The notes under the pieces are model-generated. The model saw nothing but the letters and a program-made list of their open reading frames with translations, did no database searches and was not told the DNA's origin. Source: Massilia aurea (GTDB lineage Bacteria; Pseudomonadota; Gammaproteobacteria; Burkholderiales; Burkholderiaceae_D). From it: DNA of 64,000 nucleotides. Of the stretch, positions 25,999 to 37,686 are shown one piece after another. The stretch spans positions 1,093,009 through 1,157,008 of the forward strand of contig NZ_JANUGZ010000002.1 of the NCBI RefSeq assembly GCF_024753205.1, in the 5' to 3' direction. Each line of letters opens with the position of its first letter. Position 1 is the stretch's first letter. A program made the position numbers and the translations under genes.

Positions 25999-26832
25999 AT
26001 GGACCAACTCTCCTCCCTCGACAGCATTGCTGCTGAAGCCAGCCGGGGCGAACTCACGTTCCCCACCAGCGTTCACGCATCGCTCAAGTTGCAGCGGGCG
26101 TTGAGCGAACCCGACTGCCATATCGACGCCGCCGCCCGCCTCGTGCAGGCCGAACCGCTACTGGCCGCGCGCACGGTGGCGATCGCCAACTCGGTCGCCT
26201 ATAACCGCTCCGGCAACGACGTCACGAGCGTGCCCGCCGCGGTGCAACGGGTGGGCTTTCGCACGCTGGGCGCGCTGGCCGCGTCCGTCATCGTGCGCCA
26301 GCTGGCCAGCGAAATCCGCGACCCGGGCCTGCGCAAGAAGGCCGACCAGCTGTGGACCCACTCCGCCCACGTGGCCGCACTGGCCCAGGTGATCGCGCGC
26401 CGCGTCTCGTTCGTCGACCCTGAAACCGCGCTGTTCGCCGGCATCGTGCACGAGGTCGGCGGCTTTTACCTGCTGTCGCGCGCGGAAGCGATGCCGGGGC
26501 TGCTGGACGACAATTTGGAGGCCTGGCTCGACCACGGCGAAGCAGCCATCGGTCGCGGCGTGCTGCACCAGCTGGCCGTGCCGACGCCCGTGATGAGCGC
26601 CATCGAAGCATTGTGGGACGGCATGCGCGCGCTGCCGCCCGAAACCCTCGGTGACACACTGCTGCTGGCCAATGACCTGTCGCCGTTCCCGTCGCCGCTG
26701 TTCGCGCCCGTGGGCGCCACGACCTATGCGGCCGCAGCCACCATCGACTTCGTGTTCGGCCACGGCACGCTCAAGGGTGTATTGGCGGAGTCGGGCGAAG
26801 AGGTCAAGAGCCTGACCTCGGCGCTGCTGTAG
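25999..26832 (+). CDS. HDOD domain protein
   Basis: This 277-aa protein consists almost entirely of an HDOD domain, an HD-related non-hydrolytic fold used in signalling. It shows LTFPTSVHASLKLQRALSEP at residues ~20-40, then LAARTVAIANSVAYNRSG and LFAGIVHEVGGFYLLSR. HDOD proteins often act in chemosensory, biofilm or c-di-GMP circuits, but there is no fused output domain here. The ATG at 25999 is preferred over an ATG 24 nt upstream because the latter precedes the -10-like TATAAT. The gene is convergent with a candidate minus-strand sRNA. Confidence 0.85.
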   Translation: MDQLSSLDSIAAEASRGELTFPTSVHASLKLQRALSEPDCHIDAAARLVQAEPLLAARTVAIANSVAYNRSGNDVTSVPAAVQRVGFRTLGALAASVIVRQLASEIRDPGLRKKADQLWTHSAHVAALAQVIARRVSFVDPETALFAGIVHEVGGFYLLSRAEAMPGLLDDNLEAWLDHGEAAIGRGVLHQLAVPTPVMSAIEALWDGMRALPPETLGDTLLLANDLSPFPSPLFAPVGATTYAAAATIDFVFGHGTLKGVLAESGEEVKSLTSALL

Positions 26833-26834
26833 GC

Positions 26835-26900
26835 AAAAAAATGCCCGCTCGGTGAGGAGCGGGCCAAAGTCCAAAACTAGGGATGTCCTGAAAGAGACAG
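26835..26900 (-). ncRNA. Candidate small RNA, copy A (~66 nt)
   Basis: Read on the minus strand, the candidate starts with CTGTCTCTTTCAGGACATCC and ends in a hairpin (GCCCGCTC with GAGCGGGC) followed by seven T. A second copy at 31769 shares an identical 34-nt 5' part (26867-26900 here) but has a different terminator stem of the same shape. A conserved block lies 29-47 nt upstream of both copies. There is no open frame. The T-run exists only on the minus strand, so it is not a terminator for the HDOD gene. I know of no named family for it. Confidence 0.55.
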
Positions 26901-26904
26901 CCCG

Positions 26905-26947
26905 ATCTTATGTCTCGCGGGGTGCGCACTCGGTGCGCTGACTCACA
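26905..26947 (-). promoter_or_regulatory. Putative promoter region of candidate sRNA A
   Basis: TGTGAGTCAGCGCACCGAG (26947-26929) matches the block before copy B at 16 of 19 positions and lies at exactly the same distance from the RNA. A TAAGAT at 26910-26905 is at the same offset as TATAGT in copy B, fitting a -10 box. No TTGACA-like -35 is seen; the conserved block may be an activator site. Confidence 0.4.
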
Positions 26948-27095
26948 CTCGCGCCATCTTTTCACGCGGATTCCGTGCTCGTTTTTCCACACGCCATTGC
27001 CACCCCTGGCATGCCGGTCGCATCCCCGCTTTCTGCTAAGGTCACGCCAATCACTGGCGTACGCAGCTGTGCGCCCCGACCTTCTGGAGAATCCC

Positions 27096-27885
<790 letters not shown>

Positions 27886-27893
<8 letters not shown>

Positions 27894-29730
27894 ACGCTCA
27901 AGCAACCAGGCGCCCAATCCACCGGCCACGCCGCCACCAAGGCCTATCGCCGATCACGGCGCGATCGGCAACCTGGCCACGATGGCGCTTGTCGCCACCG
28001 ACGGCACGATCGACTTTTTGTGCTGGCCCGACTTCGACAGCCCCAGCATATTCGCCGCCCTGCTCGACCCGGACAAGGGCGGTCATTTCACGCTCGCCCC
28101 GCAGATGGCGGATGCGCGCGTCGTGCAGACCTACCTGCCCGACACCAACGTCCTGCTCACGCAGTGGCTCAGTGACGAGGCCAGTGTCCAGGTCACCGAC
28201 CTGATGGCCGGTCCCGAAGAAATCGGCCACGGCGCGGCGCGCCTGCTGCGCCGCGTGCAGGTCACGAAGGGCGACGTGTGCATGCGGCTCGATTGCCAGC
28301 CGCGCTTTGACTACGCGCGGCTGCAGCCCGAGGTCAGCATCACGCAGGGCCAGGTGGTGTTTTCCGCCGCCGGCGCGCCGTCGCTGCGCCTGTGCGCGCC
28401 GGTCGACTTCACTGACGTCAAAGGCGGCGCCGGCGCCACCTTCGTGCTGAAGGCAGGCGAGTCGATCGACATCGTCATGGACGAAGAAGGCGACCCGCCG
28501 CTCGACCAGGCGGCGCGCGATACGCTGGTGGTTGACGTCGTCGCGCACTGGCGCAACTGGGCCCGGCGCTCGACCTACAAGGGCCGCTGGCGCGAGGACG
28601 TCACGCGTTCGGCACTGGTGCTCAAGCTGATGACATCGCGCCGTCATGGTTCGATGGTCGCTGCCGCCACCTTCGGCCTGCCCGAGGTGCTGGGCGGCTC
28701 GCGCAACTGGGATTACCGCTCGACCTGGATCCGCGATGCGTCGTTCACCGTGTATGCGCTGATGCGGCTTGGCTACACCGACGAAGCCAAGGCGTTCACG
28801 CGCTGGTCGGCCGAGCGGCCCAACCATGGGCCGGACGATGGCCAGCTGCGCATCATGTACGCGCTCGACGGCGGGGAAGTGCAGGCCGAAGTCGATCTGG
28901 ATCACCTGGCCGGTTATGCCGGCTCGCAGCCGGTCCGAATCGGCAACGACGCCGCGACCCAGCTGCAGCTCGATATCTTCGGCGCCCTCCTCGACGCGGT
29001 GTACCTGAGCAACAAGTACGGCGAAGCGATCTCGCACGCCGACTGGCTCGGCGTCTGTCACGTGGTCGGCTTCGTGTGCGACAACTGGCGCCGGCCTGAC
29101 GCCGGCATCTGGGAAGGCCGTGAAGCGCCGCGCGAGCACCTGCACTCGCAACTCATGTGCTGGGTGGCGGTCGACCGGGCAGTCCGCCTGGCCAGCAAGC
29201 GCTCGCTGACCGCCCCGTTCGACCGCTGGATCGCGGCGCGCAACGACATCTCCAACTACATCTGGGCCACGTTCTGGAACAAGGAACTGGGCCACTTCGT
29301 GCGCAGCAAGGGCTCTACCGACCTCGATGGCGCGATGCTGATGATGCCGCTGGTGCGCTTCATCGGCTCGACCGACCCGCAGTGGCTGGCCACGCTCGAC
29401 GCCATCGGCGACCAGCTGGGCGACGACGCGCTGGTGCTGCGCTACGACCGCGACGATGGCCTCGAGGGCGAGGAAGGCGCGTTCGCGGCCTGCTCGTTCT
29501 GGTACGTGGAATGCCTGGCGCGCGCCGGCCGCCTGGAACAGGCGCACAACAATATGGAAAAGCTGCTCGCCTACGGCAACCACGTCGGGCTGTACGCGGA
29601 GGAGTTCACCGGCAAGGCCGAGCTGCTCGGTAACTTCCCGCAGGCGTTCACGCACCTGGCCCTGATCAGCGCTGCCACGTATCTCGACAGCGCGCTCGAT
29701 GGCAGGAACAACCATCCGTGGCAGTTGTGA
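27886..29730 (+). CDS. Glycoside hydrolase family 15 protein (trehalase/glucoamylase-like)
   Basis: This 614-aa protein has an N-terminal beta-sandwich (IADHGAIGNLATMALVATDG, residues ~22-41) and an (alpha/alpha)6 barrel catalytic domain. Barrel motifs include NWDYRSTWIRDASFTVYAL, IWEGREAPREHLHSQLMCW (general acid Glu) and FTGKAELLGNFPQAFTHLAL at the end. It has no signal peptide, so it is cytoplasmic. Members hydrolyse trehalose or alpha-glucosides, releasing glucose. The start overlaps the SDR gene by 8 nt, which suggests coupled expression. Trehalase versus other alpha-glucosidase cannot be decided. Confidence 0.9.
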
Positions 29731-29734
29731 TCGC

Positions 29735-30763
29735 TTAAGCCATCTCGATCACGATCTTTCCGAACGGGCCTGCCGCCAGGTGCGCCAGCGCCTCCGGCAG
29801 CGCCGCCAGCGGGTAGCGCCGGTCGATCACGGGCGCGATGCCGGTGCGGTCCACCGCGCGCACCAGCGCTTCGAGCGCGCGCCGGTGGCCGACGCTGATC
29901 CCCTGCAGCGTGACCTGCTTGCGCAGCATCAGGCCGGACGAGCCCGAGAAGGTAAAACCGTCGAACACGCCGATCAGCGAAATCCGCCCCTGCACCGCCA
30001 CCGCATGCAGCGCGCGGTCCAGGTGCGCGCCACCGACCATCTCGAGCACATGATCGACGCCCCGCTCGCCGGTGATGCGGTACACCGCCTCGACCCAGTC
30101 CTCGCGCGCATAATTGATCAGGTGGGCCGCACCCAGCGCCCTGGCCCGGTCGAGCTTGGCGTCGCTGGACGAGGTCACGATCGCCGTCGCGCCATGCGCC
30201 ACCGCCAGTTGCAAGGCAAACAGCGAGACCCCGCCCGTGCCCTGGATCAGCACCGTCTGGCCGGCGTGCAGCTGCCCGTGTTCCACTAGCGCGCTCCAGG
30301 CGGTCAGGCCAGCCACCGGCAGCGTGCTGGCCTGCGCATCGTCCAGGCGTTCGGGCGCCGTCACGAACCAGTCTTCCGGCAGCGCCACATACTCGGCCAG
30401 CACACCGGGCGCCGCGCCCCCGAGCGTATGGGCGGGCGGATGGCGCGCAGTCCCCGCAGGCAAGCCATCAAACCAGCCCGCCTCGAAGGTCGAGATCACG
30501 CGCTGGCCCGGCTGCAGGCGCCGGGCGCCCTCCCCGACCGCAACGACGACGCCGCACAGATCCGAGCCCGGGGTCAGCGGAAACACGGGCGGAATGCCCA
30601 TGCCAGCATCAATCGCCAGCAGGTCGCGGTAATTCAGCGCCACCGCACCGACGCTGATCAGGACCTCGCCCGGAGCAGGCCGGGGCACCGGCGCGCTTGC
30701 CAGTGTCAGGTTGTCGCGGCCGGGCGCGGCCAGGCGCCAATGGCGCATCGTGGTTGGAAGCAT
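29735..30763 (-). CDS. Zinc-type alcohol dehydrogenase/quinone oxidoreductase (MDR superfamily)
   Basis: This 342-aa medium-chain dehydrogenase has an N-terminal GroES-like part (VGAVALNYRDLLAIDAG, PGSDLCGVVVAVGEG) and a Rossmann domain (VLIQGTGGVSLFALQLA, then GVDHVLEMVGG). The classic catalytic zinc ligands of ADH are not all obvious, so a zinc-free quinone oxidoreductase-like NADPH enzyme is likely. The ATG at 30763 is chosen because AAGG lies about 9 nt upstream. It is divergent from a LysR gene 102 bp away, the usual arrangement for a regulator and its target. Confidence 0.88.
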   Translation of the reverse strand: MLPTTMRHWRLAAPGRDNLTLASAPVPRPAPGEVLISVGAVALNYRDLLAIDAGMGIPPVFPLTPGSDLCGVVVAVGEGARRLQPGQRVISTFEAGWFDGLPAGTARHPPAHTLGGAAPGVLAEYVALPEDWFVTAPERLDDAQASTLPVAGLTAWSALVEHGQLHAGQTVLIQGTGGVSLFALQLAVAHGATAIVTSSSDAKLDRARALGAAHLINYAREDWVEAVYRITGERGVDHVLEMVGGAHLDRALHAVAVQGRISLIGVFDGFTFSGSSGLMLRKQVTLQGISVGHRRALEALVRAVDRTGIAPVIDRRYPLAALPEALAHLAAGPFGKIVIEMA

Positions 30764-30801
30764 GAGATAACCTTTAGAGCAAATGAGATGGCTGCCATGG
30801 T

Positions 30802-30824
30802 AATTCCGGATATCCCGGATAATT
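30802..30824. promoter_or_regulatory. Inverted repeat in the LysR/dehydrogenase divergent region
   Basis: AATTCCGG at the left and CCGGATAATT at the right form an imperfect palindrome around an ATATCC core, midway between the divergent genes. It is a plausible LysR-type operator, read by eye only. Confidence 0.4.
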
Positions 30825-30865
30825 AGCCCCAAAAACATCACATGATTTATGCCGAAAGTTCTTGA

Positions 30866-31759
30866 ATGACTGCGATTGTCGATACCTCCGCCGGCCTGGC
30901 TGCATTTGTTCGCACGATCGAGACCGGGTCGTTCAGCGACGCTGCGCGCCTGCTGGGCGCGAGTCCCTCCGCGGTATCAAAAAGCGTGGCGCGGCTGGAA
31001 GCGCGGCTCGGTGTGCGGCTGATCCAGCGCTCGACACGCACGCTGGCGCTGACAGCCGAAGGCGCGCTGTATTTCGAGCGGGTGGCGCCACTGATCCAGG
31101 CGCTGGCCGATGCCGAACAGGCGCTGCGCACGCCGGATGATGTGAGCGGCCTGCTGCGCGTGGCGGCGCCGAGTGACCTGGGCCGTACCGTGTTTGCCGG
31201 CTGGGCCGAGCGTTTCGCGCGCGCGCATCCCCGGCTCAAGCTCGAACTGGGGATTGCCGACCGCCAGGTCGACCTGATTCGCGAGGGGTATGACGTGGCG
31301 ATCCGCGTTGGCGCCCTGCTGGACAACCGACTGACGGCGCGCCGCTTGACGACGCTGCAGCCGGTGCTCGTCGCCGCGCCCGCTTACCTGGCGCGGCGCG
31401 GGCAACCGGCCGAACGGGCGGACCTGGCCGAGCACGCCTGCCTGCGCTACCTGACGCCGGCCGGCCCCTTCCCCTGGACCTGGGCCGACGGCAGCAGCCT
31501 GGTGCCGGACGGTCCGTTCGACACCAACGATGGGGTCGTATTGCGCCAGGCCGCGCTGGCAGGCGCCGGTATTGCCCAGCTAGCCAGGATCGCCGTGGCG
31601 GACGATCTGGCCGCCGGCCGCCTCGACATCGTGCTGCCGCACTTGCCAATGCCAGGGCTGGAGGTACACGCGCTGCATGCCTACGGACGCCAGGCGCCGC
31701 AGCGGGTGCGCTTGTTCATTGCCTTTTTGCAGCAGCAATTTGCAGCCGACCACGCTTAG
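30866..31759 (+). CDS. LysR family transcriptional regulator
   Basis: This 297-aa protein has the N-terminal HTH of the family: residues ~9-60, FVRTIETGSFSDAARLLG, SPSAVSKSVARLEARLGV and LIQRSTRTLALTAEG. A periplasmic-binding-like effector domain (~90-295) includes DGVVLRQAALAGAGIAQLA. It probably controls the divergent MDR dehydrogenase. The ATG follows CTTGA without a strong ribosome binding site. Downstream it converges with a candidate sRNA and secF. Confidence 0.92.
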   Translation: MTAIVDTSAGLAAFVRTIETGSFSDAARLLGASPSAVSKSVARLEARLGVRLIQRSTRTLALTAEGALYFERVAPLIQALADAEQALRTPDDVSGLLRVAAPSDLGRTVFAGWAERFARAHPRLKLELGIADRQVDLIREGYDVAIRVGALLDNRLTARRLTTLQPVLVAAPAYLARRGQPAERADLAEHACLRYLTPAGPFPWTWADGSSLVPDGPFDTNDGVVLRQAALAGAGIAQLARIAVADDLAAGRLDIVLPHLPMPGLEVHALHAYGRQAPQRVRLFIAFLQQQFAADHA

Positions 31760-31768
31760 CGACAGGGC

Positions 31769-31835
31769 AAAAAAAAACCCGCGCCGTTGCCGGGGCGGGT
31801 GAAGTCCAAAACTAGGGATGTCCTGAAAGAGACAG
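31769..31835 (-). ncRNA. Candidate small RNA, copy B (~67 nt)
   Basis: The 34 nt at 31802-31835 are identical to copy A. On the minus strand it ends in a stem ACCCGC with GCGGGT (inner CCG/CGG pairs and one mismatch), followed by about nine T. The stem sequence differs from copy A while the shape is kept. It lies 70 nt downstream of the secF stop on the same strand. It could therefore be either an independent sRNA or a processed 3' end of the sec operon mRNA. Confidence 0.55.
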
Positions 31836-31839
31836 TTCC

Positions 31840-31882
31840 ACTATAAATACGGGCACATCGCGGCTCCGTGCGTTGACACACA
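31840..31882 (-). promoter_or_regulatory. Putative promoter region of candidate sRNA B
   Basis: TGTGTGTCAACGCACGGAG (31882-31864) and TATAGT (31845-31840) occur at the same offsets as their counterparts before copy A. The sequence between the block and the RNA is otherwise not conserved (7 of 28 positions). Confidence 0.4.
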
Positions 31883-31905
31883 CAAAACCGCAATCGTGCA
31901 ATCGG

Positions 31906-32928
31906 TCAGACGACGGCGCCGTCGGTATCGTCTTTCTCTTTGACCGGCTTGATCAGGTCTTCACGCTTGACGCCCAGCCACATCGCCACGGCCGCCGCCA
32001 CGAACACCGACGAGTAGATACCAAAGCAGATACCGATGGCCAGCGCGATCGCGAAGTAGTGCAGCGCGTAGCCGCCGAAGAACAGCATCGACATGACCAT
32101 CATCAGCGTCGAGCCGTGCGTGATGATCGTGCGCGAGATCGTGCTGGTGATCGCGTGATCGATCACTTCCGGCACGCTCATGCGGCGCTGCTTGCGGAAC
32201 ATCTCGCGGATCCGGTCGAAGATGACGACCGACTCGTTGACCGAGTAGCCCAGCACCGCCAGCGTTGCAGCCAGCACCGTCAGCGAGAATTCCCACTGGA
32301 AGAACGCGAAGAAGCCCAGAATGATGACCACGTCGTGCAGGTTGGCGATCACGGCGGCGACGGCGAATTTCCATTCGAAGCGGATCGCCAGGTAGACCAC
32401 AATACCCAGAATGACCATCAGCAGTGCGTTCAGGCCGTTTTGGGCCAGCTCGTCACCGACCGACGGACCGACGAACTGCACTTGCTGCAGGCTAATCAAC
32501 TCTTGCCCGCCTGGCGCGACGCAGCTGGTGCGGTTGAGCACTTCACCCTTGTCGGTCGTCGTTTGCGTCTGCTTGGTCGTGCCCTGATCGTCGCGGCAAA
32601 TCGCGTTGAACACGGCCGTCGAGCTGCTCGCCGCTGGCGCGCCCGCGACGATCGGCAGGCGCAGCATGATGTCCTGCGCGGTGCCGAAGCTGGCCACCTC
32701 AGGGTGCGAATAGCCCATGCCGCGCAGCGTGTTGCGGATCTTTTCCTGGTCCGCCGCCTTCGGATACAGCAGCTCCATCACCGTGCCGCCCGTGAACTCC
32801 ACCGAGAAGTTCAGGGGCTTGGTGATCAGGAAAAACACCGCCGCCACGAATGTGATCACCGAGATCGCATTGAGGACCAGCGCGTGGCGCATGAACGGGA
32901 TGTCCCGTTTGATCTTGAAAAATTCCAT
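31906..32928 (-). CDS. secF: Protein translocase subunit SecF
   Basis: This 340-aa inner-membrane protein has six helices. The start MEFFKIKRDIPFMRHALVLN and FSVEFTGGTVMELLYP are typical of SecF. The C-terminal half has GYSVNESVVIFDRIREMFR and TSTISRTIITHGSTLMMV. With SecD it uses proton-motive force to pull exported proteins through SecYEG. The first periplasmic loop carries an insert rich in Thr/Gln with two cysteines (NAICRDD and RTSCVAPGG), longer than in E. coli. It lies 16 bp after secD. Confidence 0.96.
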   Translation of the reverse strand: MEFFKIKRDIPFMRHALVLNAISVITFVAAVFFLITKPLNFSVEFTGGTVMELLYPKAADQEKIRNTLRGMGYSHPEVASFGTAQDIMLRLPIVAGAPAASSSTAVFNAICRDDQGTTKQTQTTTDKGEVLNRTSCVAPGGQELISLQQVQFVGPSVGDELAQNGLNALLMVILGIVVYLAIRFEWKFAVAAVIANLHDVVIILGFFAFFQWEFSLTVLAATLAVLGYSVNESVVIFDRIREMFRKQRRMSVPEVIDHAITSTISRTIITHGSTLMMVMSMLFFGGYALHYFAIALAIGICFGIYSSVFVAAAVAMWLGVKREDLIKPVKEKDDTDGAVV

Positions 32929-32944
32929 TGTCGTATCCCGGTGC

Positions 32945-34819
32945 TTACTTCTTGTTAGGCGTCATGCCAGGCTGCCAGACCGTGCCGATCGAAATCTTCG
33001 TCAGCTTCTTCTGGCGGCCGTACCACAGGTTGGCGAAACCGCGCGCCACGACCACGGCCGAGAACATCGAGGTCAGGATGCCCAGGCAGTGGACCACGGC
33101 GAAGCCGCGCACCGGACCGGAACCGAAGATCAGCAGCGCCAGGCCGACGATCAGGGTGGTCACGTTGGAGTCGACGATGGTGTCCCAGGCGTGCTTGGAA
33201 CCGGCCGAAATCGCCGCCTGCGGCGTCGCGCCGGCTCGCAGCTCTTCACGGATACGTTCGTTCACCAGCACGTTCGAGTCAATTGCCACGCCCAGTGCCA
33301 GCGCGATTGCCGCGATACCCGGCAGGGTCAGCGTGATCTGCAGGATCGACAGCAGGGCCAGCAGGAACAGCACGTTGGCCGCCAGCGCCAGCGCCGAGAA
33401 CACGCCGAACAGGTGGTAGTAGATGATCATGAAGATCGCGATTGCCACGAAGCCCCAGATCGTTGAGTGTAGGCCGCGCTCGATGTTCTCGGCGCCCAGT
33501 TGCGGGCCGATCACGCGTTCTTCGACGAATTCCATCGGCGCCGACAGCGCGCCCGAGCGCAGCAGCAGTGCCAGCTCGTTGGCGTCCTGCGAGGTGCCCA
33601 TATTGGTGATCTGGAAGCTCGAACCCAGTTCGCTCTGGATGGTCGGGGCCGACAGCACGTTGTAGACGCCCTTTTCTTTCAGCAGGATCGCCATGCGCTT
33701 GCCGACGTTTTCACGCGTGGCCAGGCGGATACGGCGGCCGCCGTCGCCGTTCAGGTCGAGCGAGACGGCAGGCTGCTGGTTCTGGTCGAAGCTGGCGGTG
33801 GCGCTCGAAATCGATTCGCCGGTCAGGATGATGTCGCGCGAGACGACGATCGGTGCGCCGCGGCCTTCGGTGAACAGTTCGGAGTTCAGCGGAATCGCCG
33901 CCGACAGCTCGGTGCCCGGGGTCACGGTGGTGTCGACCATGCGCAGTTCGAGGGTGGCGGTGCGGCCGATGATGTCTTTCGCGCGCGCGACGTCCTGCAC
34001 GCCTGGCAGCTGGACCACGATGCGGTCGGCGCCCTGCTGCTGGATGATCGGCTCGGTGGTGCCCAGTTCATTGATGCGCTTGGACAGCGTCATGATGTTC
34101 TGCTTGATGCCGTCTTCGACCGAGCGCTTGATGGCTTCAGGCTTCAGGCTCACGACCAGCTTCATGTCGGCGCCATCGGCGGCATCGGCAAAGGCCAGCT
34201 CGCTCGACTGCGCGGCCAGCACATTGCGCGCGTTGCTGCGGGTGGCAGCGTCGCGGAAGCGCACCTCGATGGTGTCGCGCACGCGCTCGATGCCGCTGTG
34301 GCGCACGTTCTTGTCACGCAGGTTGCTGCGCACGCTCGACTGCAGGGCCTTGACCTTGTTGTCGAGGACCGCCTTGGTGTCGACCTGCAGCAGGAAGTGC
34401 ACGCCGCCGCGCAAGTCCAGACCCAGGCTCATCGGCGCTGCGCCAATGGCCGTCATCCAGGCCGGGGTGTTCTTCACCAGGTTGACGGTGACGATGTAAT
34501 CGGGATTGGCAGGGTCGCGGTTCAGTTCGCGTTCGAGGGCCAGCTTGGCCTTGAACTGCTCTTCGGTACCGGCGAAGCGCGCGCGCACCGAAGTGGTGTG
34601 GCCCGTGCCTTCGAGGGTAATACCGGTGGATGGAATGCCGGCACGCTTGAGCGCATCCGCGACCACGGTGGTGGAGGCACTCGTGATATTCAGGGTAGAA
34701 CGGCCTGATGTGACCTGCAACGCCGGCGTTTCGCCGAAGTAGTTCGGTGCCGTGTACAAGGCGCCCAGCAGCAGCGCAATGACGATCAGTAAGTATTTCC
34801 AGACGGGATAGCGATTCAT
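32945..34819 (-). CDS. secD: Protein translocase subunit SecD
   Basis: This 624-aa protein matches the usual ~615 aa. The N-terminal helix (KYLLIVIALLLGALYTAPNY) is followed by a large periplasmic domain containing MSLGLDLRGGVHFLLQVD and VVQLPGVQDVARAKDIIG. A C-terminal six-helix part has GVAIDSNVLVNERIREELR. SecD and SecF form the accessory translocase complex. It is placed between yajC and secF, as in most proteobacteria. Confidence 0.97.
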   Translation of the reverse strand: MNRYPVWKYLLIVIALLLGALYTAPNYFGETPALQVTSGRSTLNITSASTTVVADALKRAGIPSTGITLEGTGHTTSVRARFAGTEEQFKAKLALERELNRDPANPDYIVTVNLVKNTPAWMTAIGAAPMSLGLDLRGGVHFLLQVDTKAVLDNKVKALQSSVRSNLRDKNVRHSGIERVRDTIEVRFRDAATRSNARNVLAAQSSELAFADAADGADMKLVVSLKPEAIKRSVEDGIKQNIMTLSKRINELGTTEPIIQQQGADRIVVQLPGVQDVARAKDIIGRTATLELRMVDTTVTPGTELSAAIPLNSELFTEGRGAPIVVSRDIILTGESISSATASFDQNQQPAVSLDLNGDGGRRIRLATRENVGKRMAILLKEKGVYNVLSAPTIQSELGSSFQITNMGTSQDANELALLLRSGALSAPMEFVEERVIGPQLGAENIERGLHSTIWGFVAIAIFMIIYYHLFGVFSALALAANVLFLLALLSILQITLTLPGIAAIALALGVAIDSNVLVNERIREELRAGATPQAAISAGSKHAWDTIVDSNVTTLIVGLALLIFGSGPVRGFAVVHCLGILTSMFSAVVVARGFANLWYGRQKKLTKISIGTVWQPGMTPNKK

Positions 34820-34878
34820 AGTGTTCCGGCGTTCAGGTTAGGCAGTGCGGGTTGCCCCGCACAGCGCACAGCTAAGGC

Positions 34879-35211
34879 TTACAGGGCTTTGAGCGTGCCT
34901 TTTGGCAGCAGCGTGGTCACCGAATTCTTTTGCACGGTGATTTCGGTGCCGACGGCAACTTCCAGCGTCACATAGGCTTCGGCCACTTTCGAAACACGGC
35001 CGACGATACCGCCGGCGGTCACGACTTCGTCGCCCTTGGCCAGTGCGTCCATCATGGCTTTCGCCTCTTTCTGGCGTTTCTGCTGAGGACGGATCATCAG
35101 GAAATACATGACCACGAACATCAGGATCAGCGGCAGGAAGGTCGTCAGGCTACCCATGATGCCGGCGTCGGCGACAGGGGCAGTTTGCGCGTACGCGTTG
35201 GAAATGAACAC
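34879..35211 (-). CDS. yajC: Preprotein translocase subunit YajC
   Basis: I place the start at a GTG (35211), giving 110 aa, the same length as E. coli YajC. GGAG lies 5 nt before it, while the upstream in-frame ATGs at 35280 and 35259 would add an extension unusual for the family. The protein reads VFISNAYAQ at the start, then one membrane helix (FLPLILMFVVMYFLMIRPQQKRQKEA) and KGDEVVTAGGIVGRVSKV. It associates with SecDF. The 180-bp gap to tgt contains a GCCCCGA/TCGGGGC stem with a long loop (35343-35373) of unknown role. Confidence 0.92.
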   Translation of the reverse strand: MFISNAYAQTAPVADAGIMGSLTTFLPLILMFVVMYFLMIRPQQKRQKEAKAMMDALAKGDEVVTAGGIVGRVSKVAEAYVTLEVAVGTEITVQKNSVTTLLPKGTLKAL

Positions 35212-35391
35212 AAGAACTCCGATGGTGAAGTTAAAAAAATAAGCGGTGTATTCTAGCATCGGCCAGAAGCCGCAAACCATATCCGGCAGTATGTCGTCTT
35301 GCTTTCAGGTATTGCAAGACAAACCGGTCGATATCGCATGCAGCCCCGACCGTCAATACCGCAAGATCGGGGCCGCAGGGTAAGCAAGTGC

Positions 35392-37568
<2,177 letters not shown>

Positions 37569-37686
37569 GATGTTCAATTGGTTGGGCAAATCTCGGCAAA
37601 TCAATGCTGCCAGCTTTACAATAGAGGCTTGAAGCGCATACGGCGAACCTTCTATTTTACGTCAGCAAGCGCCACTTTGCCGCAAT

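Noticed and set aside
26843..26864. Hairpin read as a terminator for the HDOD gene
   Set aside because: There is no T-run on the plus strand after the stem; the T-run is on the minus strand, so it belongs to the candidate sRNA.
26910..27095. N-terminal extension of the SDR protein from an ATG at 26910
   Set aside because: The added 62 residues are Arg/Ser/His-rich with no family match, and the ATG at 27096 has a ribosome binding site and opens the Rossmann fold.
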